From: Kiritimatiellota bacterium
GTDB taxonomy: Bacteria > Verrucomicrobiota > Kiritimatiellia > JAAZAB01
NCBI GenBank assembly: GCA_008636095.1
Contig: VSJD01000202.1
Span: forward strand, 1 to 8,910
Reading direction: 5' to 3'
DNA: 8,910 nucleotides
Positions 7,304 through 8,910 of the stretch are shown here, one piece after another. A model generated the notes under the pieces. That model was not told the DNA's origin, searched no databases, and was given only the letters and a program-made list of their open reading frames with translations. A program made the translations under genes and the position numbers. The stretch's first letter is position 1. Every line of letters begins with the position of its first letter.

Positions 7304-7487
7304 TCGCGATTATCTTCAGTATTTTCAGCAGGTACTGGCAATTGAAATTCAGATGGAACAGACCTATCGCCAGATGATTGACTCATTAACTAACGCTGAA
7401 TATATAAACATCTTTCAAAAATTAATGGAAGCCGAGCAGGCTCATCAGGCTAAAGTACGCGAAATAATGAAATATTTTGAGAAATGA
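7293..7487 (+). CDS. Small helical protein with ExxH, possible half-ferritin/rubrerythrin-like (64 residues)
   Basis: Translation starts at the ATG at 7293, preceded by AAAGGA with an 8-base gap, the best ribosome site in this operon. It overlaps the previous gene by 11 bases. The product is two helices: the first has Glu18, Glu22 and Tyr25 (EIQMEQTY), the second has EAEQAH with Glu48-x-x-His51. One Glu on helix one plus ExxH on helix two is the half-site of ferritin-like four-helix bundles and of two-helix encapsulated ferritins; a dimer would complete a di-iron site. The 64 residues are shorter than those families, and there is no cargo tag or signal peptide. It resembles the preceding 78-residue protein in layout, so the two may be diverged copies that pair. 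Iron binding is inferred, not shown. It is the last gene of the operon, and no clear terminator follows. Confidence 0.75.
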   Translation: MISNRDYLQYFQQVLAIEIQMEQTYRQMIDSLTNAEYINIFQKLMEAEQAHQAKVREIMKYFEK

Positions 7488-7610
7488 AAAATGAACGGAT
7501 TTATAAACAGGGCTTTATGACAATCACACCGTCCTCCTGTATTTCCTTGAATCTTGAATGATGTTGCCAAGCCTGCCGCTCTTTTCGCTTAACAAAATTT
7601 AAAATTATCA

Positions 7611-7639
7611 TTGATTGTGAGTGATCGGGCAGATATGAT
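7611..7639 (+). promoter_or_regulatory. Sigma70-type promoter for tRNA-Phe
   Basis: TTGATT (7611-7616) and TATGAT (7634-7639) are separated by 17 bases, with the predicted start near 7646, about 27 bases before the mature tRNA. The -10 box matches consensus at five of six positions. Confidence 0.65.
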
Positions 7640-7672
7640 CCTCGCCGTTATTGCTGCAAAAGATATTTACAG

Positions 7673-7748
<76 letters not shown>

Positions 7749-7769
7749 CCCCTACGCCCTTAGGGCTAC

Positions 7770-7796
7770 GGGGGGGGGCAGGCCCTCCTTTTTATT
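7770..7796 (+). terminator. Rho-independent terminator after tRNA-Phe
   Basis: GGGGGG (7773-7778) pairs with CCCTCC (7783-7788), including one G-T pair, around the 4-base loop CAGG. Five T (7789-7793) and then ATT follow directly. A competing fold just upstream (GCCC 7756-7759 with GGGC 7763-7766, loop TTA) could sit on top of it. It is 25-40 bases past the tRNA CCA end, as expected for a tRNA transcript. Confidence 0.6.
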
Positions 7797-7810
7797 CGAT
7801 CCTGCGCCAA

Positions 7811-7914
7811 AGCGCTTCCACCTACGCCCAAGCGCTATGATGGACAGGTCCGTCTTAACCAAGGCTTTGCCGGACAAGTCGGAGGGCAAGCTCGCCTTTA
7901 TGTTCGATAAAGGC
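7811..7914. repeat. Cluster of imperfect palindromes, probably a decayed intergenic palindromic repeat
   Basis: Three inverted repeats follow each other. AGCGCTT (7811-7817) pairs with AAGCGCT (7830-7836); GATGGAC (7839-7845) pairs with GTCCGTC (7848-7854) with one G-T pair around AG; GCCTTTA (7894-7900) pairs perfectly with TAAAGGC (7908-7914). The centre GGACAGGTCC and the nearby GCCGGACAAG resemble the scattered GC-rich palindromic repeats between genes of several environmental bacteria. No second copy is in the window, so the repeat status is inferred. Confidence 0.4.
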
Positions 7915-7955
7915 AACTAAGAATCGCACTCGATTTTTCTGCCCAATTTTTCCGC

Positions 7956-7983
7956 TTGCGTTCCGGGAGGGATGTGGTACGGT
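7956..7983 (+). promoter_or_regulatory. Candidate rpsB promoter (weak)
   Basis: TTGCGT (7956-7961) and TACGGT (7978-7983) are 16 bases apart, with TG one base before the -10 box (extended -10). Matches are only partial. A start near 7990 would remove the left arm of the proposed outer helix of the rpsB leader, so either this promoter or that helix is wrong, or transcription starts further upstream. Confidence 0.28.
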
Positions 7984-7984
7984 G

Positions 7985-8067
7985 TCCGCTCATTGAGTCC
8001 CGACTCTCTTTGAGAGTCAGGACAGAAGCGAGTGTTCCCCCGTGCCACGGGGGAGAACCAAAGCGGA
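7985..8067 (+). promoter_or_regulatory. Structured 5' leader of rpsB, possible S2 autoregulatory RNA
   Basis: Two strong hairpins stand side by side. The first is GTCC (7997-8000) with GGAC (8020-8023), a C-A mismatch, then GACTCTC (8002-8008) with GAGAGTC (8012-8018) around TTT. The second is CCCCCG (8037-8042) with CGGGGG (8048-8053) around TGCCA, extended by GTT/AAC across a 2-base bulge. TCCGCT (7985-7990) can pair with AGCGGA (8062-8067), closing both into a three-way junction. No T-run follows, so these are not terminators. Ribosomal protein operons often have such leaders bound by their own product; that role here is inference. The ribosome site AGGAGG (8103-8108) lies outside the fold. 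Confidence 0.5.
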
Positions 8068-8112
8068 TTGTTCCGATTCTCAGGCGAGGAAAGGGACCAA
8101 AAAGGAGGACCT

Positions 8113-8910
8113 GTGGCCGATACGAATGAATTGTCTTTAACCGTCAACGTCAACGATCTATTGGATGCCGGCCTGCACTTCGGCCACCAAAGTAAACGGT
8201 GGAACCCGAAAATGAAGCGCTTCATTTTCGCCAAGCGCGGCGGGATTTACATCATTGACCTGGCCAAGAGCCTTTCCCAACTGCGGGAAGCCCAGCGCTT
8301 TGTCTATGAAACCGTCGCCCACGGCAAGGGTATCCTCTTCGTGGGCACCAAGAAAGCGGCCCAGGAGATTATCAAGGAAGCGGCCACCCGCTGCGGCCAC
8401 CATTATATCATCAGCCGCTGGCTGGGCGGCACGCTCACCAACCACCAGAACATTGCCAGCAGTGTCCGGCGCATGCGTAAAATCCAGGAGCTCGACAAAA
8501 ACGGTTCCCTGGCCTCCATGCCCCAGAAGGAAGCCTCCCGCATGCGGCATGAACAGGCCCGCCTCGAGCGCAACCTGAGCGGTATTGCCAACCTCGCGGG
8601 CATGCCGGGCGCACTCATGGTCGTGGACGTGAACCGCGAAGCCATCGCCGTCAGGGAAGCCAACCGGATGGGCATTCCCGTGATCGCCATCGTGGATACG
8701 AACACCGATCCCGATCCGATCCAGTATCCCATTCCCGGCAATGACGATTCAACCCGCGCGATCAAGCTGATCATCAACGTCCTGGCCGAGGCCATCATTA
8801 AGGCTGAAGCCGACTTCGCCGTAGTACGGGCCCAGGAAAAGGCCGCCGCAGAAGCCGCGGCAAAGGAGCGGCCCGCCACGGAAGCGTCGCGCCCCAGGGC
8901 GCGCAAGGAA
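8113..8910 (+). CDS. rpsB: 30S ribosomal protein S2 (partial, 3' end off the right edge)
   Basis: A GTG start at 8113 follows AGGAGG by four bases, and the frame is open for 266 codons to the window edge. The body has the S2 signatures AGLHFGHQ, RWNPKM, GIYIIDL, FVGTKK, WLGGTLTN, ALMVVDVNREAIAVREA and GIPVIAIVDTNTDPD in the expected order. S2 is a 30S subunit protein needed for late assembly and for S1 binding. E. coli S2 has 241 residues; here an Ala/Lys/Arg/Glu-rich tail (from about residue 236) runs on to the edge, so a C-terminal extension is present. In most bacteria tsf (elongation factor Ts) follows, which cannot be seen here. The gene is clearly richer in GC than the operon to its left. 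The GTG start is the only one that fits the ribosome site. Confidence 0.98.
   Translation, partial: MADTNELSLTVNVNDLLDAGLHFGHQSKRWNPKMKRFIFAKRGGIYIIDLAKSLSQLREAQRFVYETVAHGKGILFVGTKKAAQEIIKEAATRCGHHYIISRWLGGTLTNHQNIASSVRRMRKIQELDKNGSLASMPQKEASRMRHEQARLERNLSGIANLAGMPGALMVVDVNREAIAVREANRMGIPVIAIVDTNTDPDPIQYPIPGNDDSTRAIKLIINVLAEAIIKAEADFAVVRAQEKAAAEAAAKERPATEASRPRARKE

Larger units (their letters stand above)
7749..8112. other. Gene-free stretch between tRNA-Phe and rpsB
   Basis: No credible coding frame is seen in these 364 bases. From left to right it holds the tRNA terminator with a run of nine G (7770-7778), a cluster of imperfect palindromes (7811-7914), a weak promoter candidate (7956-7983) and a folded rpsB leader (7985-8067) ending in the S2 ribosome site. 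A 27-codon ATG frame at 7837-7920 has no ribosome site and lies within the palindromes, so it is not called. Confidence 0.7.

Noticed and set aside
7770..7778. Run of nine G as a phase-variable tract
   Set aside because: It is not in a coding frame or between promoter boxes; it forms one arm of the tRNA terminator. Length errors in sequencing are possible.
7894..7914. Perfect 7-base stem with 7-base loop as a terminator
   Set aside because: No T-run follows on either strand, so it is treated as part of the palindrome cluster instead.
7837..7920. 27-codon ATG frame in the tRNA-rpsB gap
   Set aside because: No ribosome site, very short, and contained in a run of palindromes; probably chance.
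8403..8906. Minus-strand open frame of 167 codons, and another at 8158-8550
   Set aside because: Both are antisense shadows of rpsB, which is certain from conserved motifs; GC-rich genes commonly leave such open frames.

Overview
The window reads as a chromosomal piece of a Gram-negative (diderm) bacterium. A polysaccharide-export type outer-membrane beta-barrel protein, prepilin-type signals, a bacterial tRNA-Phe with encoded CCA and a ribosomal protein S2 gene are all present. The S2 sequence and the degenerate palindromic repeats between genes are reminiscent of the PVC superphylum (Kiritimatiellota/Lentisphaerota-like), but that placement is an impression from the sequence alone and is weak.

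Layout. (1) Positions 1-1204, minus strand: a leftward operon of a stand-alone CheY-like receiver protein (827-1204), an unrecognised 53-residue ORF (656-817), a prepilin-like protein (190-633 or 190-666) and a second prepilin-like protein that runs off the left edge (1-190). The genes abut or overlap, suggesting one transcript from a good sigma70-type promoter at 1237-1265. (2) Positions 1205-1372: a divergent intergenic region with that promoter and an equally good rightward promoter (1295-1323). (3) Positions 1373-7487, plus strand: a five-gene operon with short gaps or overlaps. It encodes a 1015-residue TPR protein with a C-terminal outer-membrane barrel (PgaA/BcsC-like exporter), a 545-residue membrane GT2 processive beta-glycan synthase (BcsA-like, no PilZ domain), a secreted GH26-like glycoside hydrolase, and two very small helical proteins (78 and 64 residues) that resemble half-ferritin/rubrerythrin modules. 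(4) Positions 7611-7796: promoter, tRNA-Phe(GAA) and a terminator. (5) Positions 7797-8112: non-coding, with degenerate palindromes and a strongly folded leader. (6) Positions 8113-8910: rpsB (ribosomal protein S2), cut by the right edge.

How it may work together (inference). The plus-strand operon looks like a compact exopolysaccharide machine. The GT2 protein polymerises and extrudes a beta-glycan across the inner membrane, the TPR-barrel protein carries it through periplasm and outer membrane, and the periplasmic hydrolase trims it, in the place held by BcsZ in cellulose operons. The usual partners (BcsB, PgaB, PgaD, a PilZ domain) are absent from the window, and the operon ends with two mini-ferritin-like proteins whose link to polysaccharide is unexplained. 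The divergent receiver/pilin operon could concern surface attachment, but a shared function is only suggested by position.
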